NCBI GenBank assembly: GCA_964609215.1
Contig: CAZSQZ010000001.1
Location: 186,001-250,000 of the forward strand
DNA: 64,000 bases
Source of the DNA: JABDKJ01 sp964609215
Lineage (GTDB): Bacteria; Bacteroidota; Bacteroidia; Flavobacteriales_D; JABDKJ01
Direction: 5' to 3'
This document shows, one piece after another, positions 43,173 through 51,812 of the stretch. Made by a program: the position numbers and the translations under genes. The first letter of the stretch is position 1; each line of letters opens with the position of its first letter. A model generated the notes under the pieces. The model was given only the letters and a program-made list of their open reading frames with translations, was not told the DNA's origin and made no database searches.

Positions 43173-44399
43173 TTGGTAAAGGAAATCGACATAGTTGCAT
43201 TGAGAAAGCGATTTCCCATTTTAAATCAAAAAGTCAATGGACACGATTTGATTTATCTGGATAATGCCGCTACTACTCAAAAACCACTCCGGGTAATAGA
43301 TGCCATGGACAATTACTATCGCGAATTGAATAGTAATGTGCATAGAGGTGTGCATCATTTAAGCATGAAAGCAACCAATGCTTCTGAGCAAACCAGAGAC
43401 TTAGTTCAAAACCTCATCAATGCAAAAAAAAGGGAGGAAATTATTTTTACTTCCGGCACTACTGAAAGTGTGAATCTGGTTGCACGATCTTGTGGAGGAA
43501 CTAATTTAAATGAAGGTGATGAAGTACTGATCTCAGCCATGGAACATCATTCTAACATCGTTCCCTGGCAAATGATTTGTGCAGAAAAGAAGGCCGTTTT
43601 AAGGGTTATTCCGATTAGCTCTTCTGGTGAAATTCTAATGGATAATTTCGAGGCTTTGCTTTCTGAGCGTACTAAAATCGTTGCTGTAAATCATGTTTCA
43701 AATGCCTTGGGCACGGTTAATCCCGTAAAAGAGCTGTGTAGAAAAGCACATGAAAAAGGAGCGCTTGTTTTAATTGATGGTGCGCAATCCATTGTTCATG
43801 TTCCCGTAGACGTTGAAGATATTGATTGCGACTTCTTTTGTTTCTCAGGCCACAAAATGTATGGCCCCACAGGTATTGGAGTTCTTTACGGTAAGGCGTC
43901 TATTTTGGAAGCTATGTCTCCTTTTATGGGTGGTGGTGAAATGATCAAAACCGTTTCATTTGAAGGAACGACTTATAATGATCTTCCATATAAATTTGAG
44001 GCTGGAACTCCGGCAATTGCAGAAATGATTGGTCTGGGTGAAGCCATTAAATTTTGGAATACTTTGGACCATGAACTTATATTCAGATATGAAGATGAGC
44101 TTCTAAATTATGCTACTGAACGTTTAAAAGAAATTCCAGATCTAAAAATTTACGGTGAGGCTAAAAACAAGGTAAGTGTCATTTCCTTTCTTGTGGGCAA
44201 TATTCATCCTTTTGATTTGGGAACACTTTTAGATCAAATGGGAATAGCTATTAGAACTGGGCATCATTGTGCTGAACCGTTGATGGATTGGTTTAATATT
44301 CCTGGAACTTGTCGCGCTTCTTTTTCTATATACAATACCAAAGAGGAAATTGATCAATTAAAAAGTGCTATCGAAAAGGCTGTTAGTATTTTAGGATAG
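43173..44399 (+). CDS. sufS: cysteine desulfurase SufS
   Basis: PLP enzyme that takes sulfur from cysteine for cluster assembly and hands it to SufE. YLDNAATTQKP starts the fold, PLP-lysine is Lys228 (FSGHKMYGPTGIGVLYG), HHSNIVPWQ and NHVSNALGT are typical, and the catalytic Cys380 lies in GTCRASF within the RTGHHCAEPLM region of group II desulfurases. Length 408 residues. The start is TTG at 43173, 10 bp after sufD; no ATG is available near. Last gene of the suf operon, followed by a strong terminator; sufE is not here but at 16.8 kb. Confidence 0.96.
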   Translation: MVKEIDIVALRKRFPILNQKVNGHDLIYLDNAATTQKPLRVIDAMDNYYRELNSNVHRGVHHLSMKATNASEQTRDLVQNLINAKKREEIIFTSGTTESVNLVARSCGGTNLNEGDEVLISAMEHHSNIVPWQMICAEKKAVLRVIPISSSGEILMDNFEALLSERTKIVAVNHVSNALGTVNPVKELCRKAHEKGALVLIDGAQSIVHVPVDVEDIDCDFFCFSGHKMYGPTGIGVLYGKASILEAMSPFMGGGEMIKTVSFEGTTYNDLPYKFEAGTPAIAEMIGLGEAIKFWNTLDHELIFRYEDELLNYATERLKEIPDLKIYGEAKNKVSVISFLVGNIHPFDLGTLLDQMGIAIRTGHHCAEPLMDWFNIPGTCRASFSIYNTKEEIDQLKSAIEKAVSILG

Positions 44400-44436
44400 T
44401 AAATCCTATTAACAAGATTTTATCTTCAAAAAAAGA

Positions 44437-44460
44437 CCCCTGCATTTGCAGGGGCTTTTC
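44437..44460 (+). terminator. intrinsic terminator after the suf operon
   Basis: Perfect 7-bp stem CCCCTGC / GCAGGGG (44437-44443 with 44448-44454), loop ATTT, followed by CTTTTC. A run of A on the left side makes it potentially bidirectional, so it may also serve the convergent gene at 44549. Confidence 0.85.
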
Positions 44461-44548
44461 TATACTCGTCATCCTATGAACGACAACCAAATATATGCTT
44501 ACGAAAAATTTTAAACCTTATGTCCCAACCTTGAAAGAGTTGATTTAT

Positions 44549-45427
44549 CTAAATGTTTTCAGCCATAATTCCTTTTAATTCTTTGACTTGCCAATTTTCA
44601 TTTGTATTGATAAACAATTCAAACATTGCAGCATGACTAGAACCAGCTAATACCATAATCCGTTCATCTGCATCTAATGTATTCTTCTGAATTAGTGACC
44701 ACATATAAAGATTTCTCTTATACCATTCTGAAGTTAACAGAGACCCTGAAAAATCATTGGTATTACCTGCTAATAGCATTAAATCATTATGAAATTTATT
44801 GGAAAACACTCTCATCTCTGGACTATTGAGATAATAGGTAAGTTCCTTTAAAGTGGCTCCCGACTCAATTTTACGATCAAAGTCAATCGTTAATTTGGAA
44901 ATTCCATCCTCTATTTTTGCCTTAAGATTATGTTGTTTATTTTTTTCAATATCACCCATTACTTCTCCAAAAGGAAATGTAGTTTTAGTATAATCCACTC
45001 CATAAATTTTTTCAATTTTATTAGTTTTCCCAACACGAAATGCCAATTGAAAGATTTCATTTTTCAAATAGAAATCTGAAAGACTATCAGTCAAGAAATA
45101 TCTATCTTCTTTATAAAGATTGTACAAAGAATCCAGTTCGTTTTGTTCATCATAAGGCCACTCAACAAATATTTTAGTAGGATTATAATCTTTAATTTTC
45201 AACGCAATTTCCTCTAATTCAATTTGAGAACTCTCACTTAGAATATCAAAGGATTTTGTTTTTACCACATCAGCCCCCGGATTGTTATAATGAAAAGTGC
45301 CTATAAGAAGCGCTTCTTTTTGGTAGCTATTGGAGTTGAGATTAACTGAACTTTCGTTTTCTGGCTTCTCACTGCAAGAGAAGAGAATACCCATCAGTAT
45401 TATTGTTATTGACTTGATTTGATTCAT
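44549..45427 (-). CDS. DUF5694/TraB-like lipoprotein
   Basis: A 292-residue predicted lipoprotein (signal peptide with the lipobox Cys at residue 18, GILFSCSEK). The mature part begins ALLIGTFHYNNPGADVVKTKSFDILS and later has TKIFVEWPYDEQ, YGVDY and MVLAGSSHAAMFELF near the C-terminus. The GTFH and GSSH elements and the EWP region match the TraB/GumN/TIKI superfamily, and the overall pattern matches DUF5694. Relatives include metal-dependent proteases, but activity is not shown for DUF5694. Single gene. Confidence 0.72.
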   Translation of the reverse strand: MNQIKSITIILMGILFSCSEKPENESSVNLNSNSYQKEALLIGTFHYNNPGADVVKTKSFDILSESSQIELEEIALKIKDYNPTKIFVEWPYDEQNELDSLYNLYKEDRYFLTDSLSDFYLKNEIFQLAFRVGKTNKIEKIYGVDYTKTTFPFGEVMGDIEKNKQHNLKAKIEDGISKLTIDFDRKIESGATLKELTYYLNSPEMRVFSNKFHNDLMLLAGNTNDFSGSLLTSEWYKRNLYMWSLIQKNTLDADERIMVLAGSSHAAMFELFINTNENWQVKELKGIMAENI

Positions 45428-45460
45428 TTCTATTTAGGCTAGATTGGTGTAATTAAGGGT

Positions 45461-46279
45461 TTAAAAATTAACGGTAAGTCCCACTGAGAAAGGTCTAATT
45501 TGCGGATTACTGTCGCTTTGAAACATATCGTTCAATGCATAGGTAGCAAACAAAGAAATATCTCCATAACCAACTCTTGCCATAGCATCCAACTTAAATG
45601 GACTAACATTCCATTGGCTTCTTATTTTCGCTTTTTCTCTTTCACCAGTAGCCAAAACTTCATATTTCTGTTTGTACTTATTACCTAGATTAAGTCCTCC
45701 CACTACTCCTGCAGAAATATGAAAAGAGCGATCAGAATTTTTGCTCGTATTTATCTCAACCATCAAAGGAATTACCAGATAGCTGGTTCGCAATTTGTTC
45801 TTTCTAAGATTTATTGTCGTATCGACAAAAGCGGTTAGACTGTCTCCGCTTAAACCCAAAGTGTAATCATTCCTAAACTTATAACTTTGAAACTGCAAGC
45901 CTAAGCCTGTGACAATACCAAAATAATTATCTATTAACTTGATTTTCGTAGCAGCAAAATTAAGCGCAATAGATCTTGAACCAGAATTGTTTATTGCTAA
46001 ATGTTCCTGACCTTCAGGTGCCTCAATTTCAAATTCTTCTCCAAAGAAAAAGCCATTATATCCAATATCAATTCCATTCCACCATGAAAAATCTTCATCA
46101 TGATCATGTACTATAATACTATCTGAATTTTCTTCTATATCCGAACCAATTATGATGATTTTTGTTTTTCCTAACTCAATGGTAGTTGTATCTTTTTCCG
46201 CTACTCTAACCGTATCTGCTTCTTGAGCGTTCAAAGTAATTGAGGATATACAAATTATAAAAAATATTAACTTTTTCAT
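45461..46279 (-). CDS. outer-membrane beta-barrel protein (PorT-family fold)
   Basis: A 272-residue exported protein. The ATG at 46279 starts a clear signal peptide (MKKLIFFIICISSITLNAQ); the ORF extends further to 46315 without signal features. The N-terminal 60 residues after cleavage are acidic (VHDHDEDFSWWNGIDIGYNGFF), followed by alternating strands ending in NPQIRPFSVGLTVNF, a typical barrel C-terminus. The fold resembles the PF13568 outer-membrane barrel family that also contains PorT, but this is not the T9SS PorT itself as far as I can judge. It lies 33 bp upstream of the lipoprotein gene. Confidence 0.75.
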   Translation of the reverse strand: MKKLIFFIICISSITLNAQEADTVRVAEKDTTTIELGKTKIIIIGSDIEENSDSIIVHDHDEDFSWWNGIDIGYNGFFFGEEFEIEAPEGQEHLAINNSGSRSIALNFAATKIKLIDNYFGIVTGLGLQFQSYKFRNDYTLGLSGDSLTAFVDTTINLRKNKLRTSYLVIPLMVEINTSKNSDRSFHISAGVVGGLNLGNKYKQKYEVLATGEREKAKIRSQWNVSPFKLDAMARVGYGDISLFATYALNDMFQSDSNPQIRPFSVGLTVNF

Positions 46280-46341
46280 TCTTCTAAATTTCTTGTTCGC
46301 CCATAAGACGTACAAGCTTTTGAAAAAGTTACAGCGCCTTT

Positions 46342-47079
46342 TTATCCCAGTGATACCAAGGCTTTATTGCGAATTAGGATTTCCGATTTTCCCCTTTGCA
46401 TAAACTCTGAACGTAGGTATTCTTTCCAGGTTTCCTCAATATATTTCCTTAGATTATATCCACCTGCTCGATAAACTTTTGAATGAAACAACCATACTAC
46501 AGCAATAGTACCCGACATTAAGATTCGCTTTTTTACCACTGCAATAAATCGCGAAAAAAAGCCTTTGCCTAAATGAAGCATTCCCAATGTTTTTGATTGG
46601 AAGTTGATGTGCATTTCTTCATCTGAAATAATTTGATCGCAGATTGCAACTAATGTTTTATTATTTGTTGCTTTTCTTAGAGCTTGATAATAAATAGCTG
46701 CAATAACCTCAGCAGTTAATAATACATTAATCGAGTTTTCCAAGCCACCTATTTTTCTCAGCCATCTAAAAACGCCATCTACCCAATGGTTTTTAATCTT
46801 TGGAATGTCATTCTGCTTCATGAATCTTCCCAAGACCAAAGCATGTTTTTGCTCTTCTTTAATAAAGAGTTTTATGGTTTCAAAATACTCTCTATTACCC
46901 CAATCCTTTGCAAAGTTATAGAGGTGCTTTCCTTCTGAATTTTCTCCTTTTTGAAATTGTTGAATAGACTTATAAATATTCTTCTTTTCAGTATCACTTA
47001 ATTTATATCCATCCGAGAAATTAATTGTGTCAAAATGGGATTGATTTGTTTTGAAATAGTTTAGCCAATTTGCAAACAT
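46342..47079 (-). CDS. ferritin-like di-iron protein, uncharacterised
   Basis: A 245-residue protein (ATG at 47079, MFANWLNYFKTNQ). A four-helix ferritin-like core is suggested by KEEQKHALVLGRFM (E76 and H79), the E124 in LLTAEVIAAIYY and SDEEMHINFQ (E154 and H157), which together form an E-x2-H/E/E-x2-H di-iron pattern. The C-terminal half has a hydrophobic stretch (SGTIAVVWLFHSKVY). It might be an oxidase or hydroxylase of the ferritin-like superfamily; substrate unknown. It lies downstream of a strong terminator and so is transcribed separately from the genes to its right. Confidence 0.65.
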   Translation of the reverse strand: MFANWLNYFKTNQSHFDTINFSDGYKLSDTEKKNIYKSIQQFQKGENSEGKHLYNFAKDWGNREYFETIKLFIKEEQKHALVLGRFMKQNDIPKIKNHWVDGVFRWLRKIGGLENSINVLLTAEVIAAIYYQALRKATNNKTLVAICDQIISDEEMHINFQSKTLGMLHLGKGFFSRFIAVVKKRILMSGTIAVVWLFHSKVYRAGGYNLRKYIEETWKEYLRSEFMQRGKSEILIRNKALVSLG

Positions 47080-47142
47080 GATATTTGATTTCTTTTTTAA
47101 CGAGAATAATATCAAATAAGCATAGCCTTAACTTTATTTAAG

Positions 47143-47171
47143 AAAAAAGGCGAATCACTTTGATTCGCCTT
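47143..47171 (-). terminator. intrinsic terminator after the 47192 gene
   Basis: Perfect 11-bp stem AAGGCGAATCA / TGATTCGCCTT (47147-47157 with 47161-47171) with a three-base loop, followed on the minus strand by a T run. It is 20 bp past the stop of the small exported-protein gene. Confidence 0.9.
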
Positions 47172-47191
47172 CTTCTTACTATTTATGTTTA

Positions 47192-47533
47192 TTAAATGGT
47201 TTCTAACCTAAGTTTGCAAATGACCACTTTCCCGTGAACCTCCTTAATACCCGGGAAAACAATTTGTTCAATCTGACTTTTGAGCTCTTCCTTTAGCGTT
47301 AAGTCTTCAGTATCAATTCCCGTAACGGTTATTTCTCCTTCATGGTCAATAGACAATTCTAAATCAATAACTCCATCCGAACCCGAGTTTGATCCGTTAA
47401 AATGAACTTCGCTTGAAATCACATTCTTGATATATTCAATTGCTTCCCTTTTTTCCTCCGCGCTATTTTCATTCGCAATTGAAGAAAATGGAAGCATTAA
47501 AAGTGCTATAAAAATTAACTTTACTAATCTCAT
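47192..47533 (-). CDS. small exported protein of unknown function
   Basis: A 113-residue protein with a signal peptide from the ATG at 47533 (MRLVKLIFIALLMLPFSSIANEN). The mature part (IEYIKNVISSEVHFNGSN, GVIDLELSIDHEGEITVTGIDTED, LKSQIEQIVFPGIKEVHGKVVICKLRLE) has the strand-helix pattern of a TonB-C-like or energy-transducer-like domain, but the match is loose and there is no partner membrane helix. It is about 109 bp downstream of the anti-sigma-like gene and may belong to the same transcript, ending at the strong terminator. Confidence 0.6.
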   Translation of the reverse strand: MRLVKLIFIALLMLPFSSIANENSAEEKREAIEYIKNVISSEVHFNGSNSGSDGVIDLELSIDHEGEITVTGIDTEDLTLKEELKSQIEQIVFPGIKEVHGKVVICKLRLETI

Positions 47534-47641
47534 TATTTTATCTTTTGTTGCGCACATAAGACGAATAATAGCTCCAAGTTGTTACCTAAAAAATGAGCTT
47601 TTTGATGAGTGGAATAAAATGGTAGTCCAGCGGTTTAGAAA

Positions 47642-48898
47642 CTAAGACTTGCTTTTCCTTTTTGTTTTTCTTGAAAAAGAAAATTTACCAATTGAAATGC
47701 TCGTTTCGTTGTACTGCGCTGTCTCGTTAAGATTAGAATTAAATGATATTAAGTCTGAATTCCTTGTTGCGTTCTCTGCCAACGTAATGATATTTAATGT
47801 GTTATTCGAGCTTTCTTTTTGAGAATCGTTTTTTAATTCTTTGTCTTCTTTGTTTAAGTCTGCTATTCTATCTTCAGGTAATTCCAATTGGGGTTCTTGC
47901 TGATGAACTTCTTTTTCTTTCTCCTTTGGAATTTCCAGTATATCTGTATTCTTCTCTGATGGCTTCTCTAAGCCAGCAATATCCTGCTTAATAATAGAGG
48001 GTTCAATTTTCTTAGTAGAATTTCTAACTGTCTTAAAAGATTCTTTGCTGTTCTCCTCTTGCTTGGAAGGGGTTTCTAAAGCAAAACGAATTTCTTCTTT
48101 ATTAGCTACTTCTTTTTCTTCAACCAATGGTAAAGTTTCCTCAAGAATAGCCTTAGAATTATCCCTTATTTCCATTTGTTTTGAAGGTGCCTCTATATTA
48201 TCCTCCTCAACTATTGTTTCTTCATTGTTCCAACCCTTACTCAATACAAAAAAGAGCAAGAACAAAGCCGCTGCACTTGAGATCCAAGCATATAATGGAA
48301 TAACTCTCCCTTCTTTCCTTTTGAGCTCATTCTTATTTTGGAACACCAGGGATTGATCAGCTTTCAATTTAAGTTTTGAAATAGCTCTTAACTCCCTTTC
48401 TAATTTATTTTCTTTTGCGTAATGCTCAACCTGTTTTCTATTGATGAGATTCAAGTCTCCTTCATGATAAGCAATGAATAATTCCTCATAGTTGGAAGAA
48501 TTGATATCAATTGGCAGTAAACAATCTTTATCTAAAGTAATATCCTGTTGTGGCTTCAACTTTAAATGGTTAAAAGACTGATACAAACGCTTAAATGCCG
48601 AATCAGATTTTAACTTCTCCTCAATAAAATTTTTCTCTTTTAACGAAAGGTCATCTTCTAAATAAGCAATGATAAGTTCTTCATCGGATTGATTAACATC
48701 TAAAATTTTCTTGATGTTTATATGAGCAGAAATATTCTCAGGTTCTAGTTTTAAATCCATTTCAAAAAGTTCTAGTTCAACCTTTAAATCGGGATTTAAT
48801 TCTAAAAATAACAGAAGCTCTACAATTTGATCATCGCTCAAATTTCCTTCTGAGTAGTCCAAAAAAAATGCCTCGTAATTATTTTTATCAATCTTCAT
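47642..48898 (-). CDS. membrane anti-sigma-like protein
   Basis: A 418-residue single-pass protein. The N-terminal 190 residues contain three copies of a short helical unit (NYEAFFLDYSEGNLSDDQIVELLLFLELNPDLK, ELIIAYLEDDLSLKEKNFIEEKL, NYEELFIAYHEGDLNLINRKQVEHY), as seen in Bacteroidota anti-sigma proteins. One transmembrane helix lies at about 203-220 (AWISSAAALFLLFFVLSKG). The periplasmic part is low-complexity, Glu/Lys/Asn-rich. It overlaps the ECF sigma gene by four bases. Anti-sigma function is inferred from linkage and topology. Confidence 0.78.
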   Translation of the reverse strand: MKIDKNNYEAFFLDYSEGNLSDDQIVELLLFLELNPDLKVELELFEMDLKLEPENISAHINIKKILDVNQSDEELIIAYLEDDLSLKEKNFIEEKLKSDSAFKRLYQSFNHLKLKPQQDITLDKDCLLPIDINSSNYEELFIAYHEGDLNLINRKQVEHYAKENKLERELRAISKLKLKADQSLVFQNKNELKRKEGRVIPLYAWISSAAALFLLFFVLSKGWNNEETIVEEDNIEAPSKQMEIRDNSKAILEETLPLVEEKEVANKEEIRFALETPSKQEENSKESFKTVRNSTKKIEPSIIKQDIAGLEKPSEKNTDILEIPKEKEKEVHQQEPQLELPEDRIADLNKEDKELKNDSQKESSNNTLNIITLAENATRNSDLISFNSNLNETAQYNETSISIGKFSFSRKTKRKSKS

Positions 48899-49380
48899 AT
48901 TAATGCCTCGATATTGCCTATATATTTTTTCAATGCAATTCGACCTCTATAAATGTACACTTTAACCTGCGAAAGGCTCAGTTCTGTAATTTCAGAGATT
49001 TCATCATAGGAATAGCCTTCATAATCTCTTAAAAGTATAACGGATTTTTGGTCTGCAGGAAGTGTATTCAAAGCCTCATGCAATTTCTCGTTTAAATCAG
49101 AATATTGTTCCGTTACCGAATACTTATCTTCACTTACACCCTCAAAATCTCCTTTTTTCTTATCCCTTCTCAAACCATCAATCATTATGCGATAAGAAGT
49201 AGAGAACAGCCATGACTTCACTTTTTTAAAACTTACATCATTGGCTCTTTCCCACAATCTCAAATATGCATCTTGAACAATATCTTTTGCTTTCTCTTCA
49301 TCTCTTAAATTCTTGAGTATAAAGCGAAAGACATTGTCCGAATACAATTCCACACTTTGGTTATATTGGTTTGTGTTCAT
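48895..49380 (-). CDS. ECF-type RNA polymerase sigma factor
   Basis: A 161-residue sigma-70 family protein with region 2 (FRFILKNLRDEEKAKDIVQDAYLRLWER, FKKVKSWLFSTSYRIMIDGLRRDKK) and region 4 (LNTLPADQKSVILLRDYEGYSYDEISEITELSLSQVKVYIYRGRIALKKYI). It is the first gene of a minus-strand pair with the membrane protein that overlaps its stop (ATGA type overlap at 48895-48898). This pair is distinct in sequence from the sigma/anti-sigma pair at 13.2 kb, which is longer and follows a plug-only gene. Confidence 0.94.
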   Translation of the reverse strand: MNTNQYNQSVELYSDNVFRFILKNLRDEEKAKDIVQDAYLRLWERANDVSFKKVKSWLFSTSYRIMIDGLRRDKKKGDFEGVSEDKYSVTEQYSDLNEKLHEALNTLPADQKSVILLRDYEGYSYDEISEITELSLSQVKVYIYRGRIALKKYIGNIEALI

Positions 49381-49428
49381 AGGAATTCGAAACTAAGACG
49401 CTTAGGTATCTCAAAAAGTTACAGCAAT

Positions 49429-50289
49429 TTATGAACCTAAATTGAAAATCTCTGTTGCCCCGCTAAAATAAACGGCAATCAAGGATATCCCGGCAACTGC
49501 CATTAAGAGAATAAATGAATAGGTTCCCACAGAAACAAAGAACCTCCATATACTTCCTCCCCAAGAAGTGTTATAATATTTTTTCATGGCCATCACGGTA
49601 TAAATGGTGAGACATAATAAAATCAAACCAAAAATATTGAAATCAGAAGCAAAGTAAACTAACAAGCCGACAATGGAAAGGATAAGAAAAAAGGTGTGAA
49701 TTTGGAAGGATAAAATCAGATGTTCCAGATAAAAGTCTTTCCGCCTAAAGAAAACCAAGAAGTTGATTAGAGCGAAAATAGGCATCAAAAAGAAAAGCGC
49801 AACGGATAAGTAACGAATGATGTTTGCATTAATGATGTCTTTGTTTTGAACCAATTGATCTATAGCGGCCTTAATCTTACTTTGATTAACTTCTACTTCC
49901 TCATCTTCTCCAAAAGGAGTTGTTAACTGGATTTTTTCGGTTCCTGTATCTTGTTCATTGATTACAATATTGCTGTCATCGACATTAATAAAATTCAAAT
50001 CCGCAAACCCTGCTAAAAGGAAGGTTATAAAACTGATAAATACGTAAAATCTTAGAGGATTTAAATATTTTTTTCTCTTGCCTTCAAAGAACTTATTCGC
50101 TAAAAAAGCTGGCTTGAATAATAAGGGTCCAATGCTTCTAAAAAACCGAGTATCAAATGAAAGGTACTCTTCAAAAAAAGAACTGAGAAATTCTTTTAAT
50201 GTAATTCGGAGAGAAGTATTTCTTTGTCCACACTTACTGCAATACTTGTCTTCATCAAGAATTTCAAAGGTGCAATTAGGGCAATTCAT
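49429..50289 (-). CDS. DUF3667 family membrane protein with zinc ribbon
   Basis: A 286-residue protein that begins with a four-cysteine zinc ribbon (C3, C6, C17, C20: CPNC...CSKCGQRN) followed by the DUF3667 pattern RITLKEFLSSFFEEYLSFDTRFFRSIGPLLFKPAFLANKFFEGKRKKYLNPLRFYVFISFITFLL and four or five membrane helices. Function unknown. Its start codon directly abuts the stop of the antiporter gene (50290), so the two are cotranscribed. Confidence 0.88.
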   Translation of the reverse strand: MNCPNCTFEILDEDKYCSKCGQRNTSLRITLKEFLSSFFEEYLSFDTRFFRSIGPLLFKPAFLANKFFEGKRKKYLNPLRFYVFISFITFLLAGFADLNFINVDDSNIVINEQDTGTEKIQLTTPFGEDEEVEVNQSKIKAAIDQLVQNKDIINANIIRYLSVALFFLMPIFALINFLVFFRRKDFYLEHLILSFQIHTFFLILSIVGLLVYFASDFNIFGLILLCLTIYTVMAMKKYYNTSWGGSIWRFFVSVGTYSFILLMAVAGISLIAVYFSGATEIFNLGS

Positions 50290-51774
50290 TTACTCCACCC
50301 CTCCTTCTGGATCGCTAAAATCTTCCGGTTCAATATCATTAGATTTATCTCCTAAATCTTCTTCAAGTTGATCCTTTATCTCTTTCTCAATATCCTCTTC
50401 CACAGAACTTTTTGATTCTTCTTCTAATAGTTCAGGTTCTTCTCCGTCTTCTTCTCCCAATTCTTGATTTTCCTCTTCAACCAATAGCTCTGGTTTATTA
50501 GATTTTGCATTTCTAATAAGCGTATAGGTCATCAAAAGACTTGTAATTAGAATAGCATATAAAATTACACCATTCATTTTTTGAATGTATTGAGTAACAT
50601 CATCATCCGCAGATATAGCCATCATTCCTACAACACTGCTGCTTGTAATAGAGAAAAATAATAGCACCGTTATTAAACCTCTGGGTGCTATAAATAAGAG
50701 TGCCCCCGTTTCACCGGAAATAAAGATTTTTAAAAACAACCATCTCACTATATAAAGACCCACAGAAACACAAACTCCTATTAAAGCAACTTCAGCATCT
50801 AGCAAATAGGAAAGAGATATCGTTATTCCAAAAATAACGAAGAAAAATGTTCTTAGCACAAAAGCAGATTCCAATGCTAGTATATGAAAGTCGTGCAGAA
50901 AATGATTGATTTTATCGTGATTGATAAATTTATTTAGCTTTCCTCGAAAGAACAACTCTGAGTTATTTAACATCAATCCAAAAATGAGTATTAACAGAAG
51001 CGTAGAAAGTCCGTTGATTTTTCCTATGACATATAAAAGGCAAAGCAATGCGATTAACAGAAACAGCTTTACCTGACTCTTTATTCTTTGAAAAACCCAG
51101 ATTAAAAAATAAGACACAATGACCGAGACAATAATGGTTATAAAGATTTTAAAAAACTCTGCTCCCACTCCATTATACTCATCGCTTCCTGTCACACTAT
51201 TCAAAAAAGGATAAAACATCATGATTCCCAGAATGTCTGAAAAGGTGCTTTCATAAACCATGAATTCCTTTCTCTTCTCCAATAATCCAGATACACTAGG
51301 TATAATAATGGCACTGCTCATTATAGACAATGGAATAGCACAGACTATAGCCACATTCCATTTCCCATTAAAAATGAAAAATTCAAGGACAAGAGCCACT
51401 ATTGCGGTGCTTCCTAAAAGGGCTAAAAGGGCTACAGAAAAAGACTTCCAAATAACTGGCCATTTTTCCTTGGAAAGCTCCAAGTCCAAAGCTGCCTCAA
51501 GAACAATTAATATCAAACCAACTTGTCCTAGAATGGGGAGAATATTATTGTTATCAATAATGAAGTTCTTAATCTCTGATTGTTTAAATGCATCCAAGCC
51601 ATAATGCATTCCAATACCTGCGGCAATCAAAAGAATAACACTTGGGATATTTGTTTTCTGAGAAATTACATTGAAGAAATAGGAAAGAATAATTACCGCT
51701 GAAGCTGCAATTACAATATAATATGGCAAATTAGATGCAGCAAAAATAGATGTAGATACCAGTTCAAAATTCAT
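50290..51774 (-). CDS. cation/proton antiporter of the CPA (Na+/H+ exchanger) superfamily
   Basis: A 494-residue inner-membrane protein with about 12 hydrophobic helices in the first 400 residues. Phrases typical of the Na+/H+ exchanger fold are VGLILIVLEAALDLEL, ICAIPLSIMSSAIIIPSV, YESTFSDILGIMMFYPF and FIAPRGLITVLLFFSI. No RCK/TrkA domain follows; instead the C-terminal 90 residues (about 405-494) are a very acidic, Glu-rich tail. Ion specificity cannot be told from sequence. Followed without gap by the DUF3667 gene. Confidence 0.85.
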   Translation of the reverse strand: MNFELVSTSIFAASNLPYYIVIAASAVIILSYFFNVISQKTNIPSVILLIAAGIGMHYGLDAFKQSEIKNFIIDNNNILPILGQVGLILIVLEAALDLELSKEKWPVIWKSFSVALLALLGSTAIVALVLEFFIFNGKWNVAIVCAIPLSIMSSAIIIPSVSGLLEKRKEFMVYESTFSDILGIMMFYPFLNSVTGSDEYNGVGAEFFKIFITIIVSVIVSYFLIWVFQRIKSQVKLFLLIALLCLLYVIGKINGLSTLLLILIFGLMLNNSELFFRGKLNKFINHDKINHFLHDFHILALESAFVLRTFFFVIFGITISLSYLLDAEVALIGVCVSVGLYIVRWLFLKIFISGETGALLFIAPRGLITVLLFFSITSSSVVGMMAISADDDVTQYIQKMNGVILYAILITSLLMTYTLIRNAKSNKPELLVEEENQELGEEDGEEPELLEEESKSSVEEDIEKEIKDQLEEDLGDKSNDIEPEDFSDPEGGVE

Positions 51775-51812
51775 AGCGTTTGAATTTAAGAAAAGGGAAT
51801 TACTAAATAAGC

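Noticed and set aside
46279..46315. N-terminal extension of the outer-membrane barrel gene
   Set aside because: The added residues are basic and not signal-like, while the ATG at 46279 begins a clean signal peptide.
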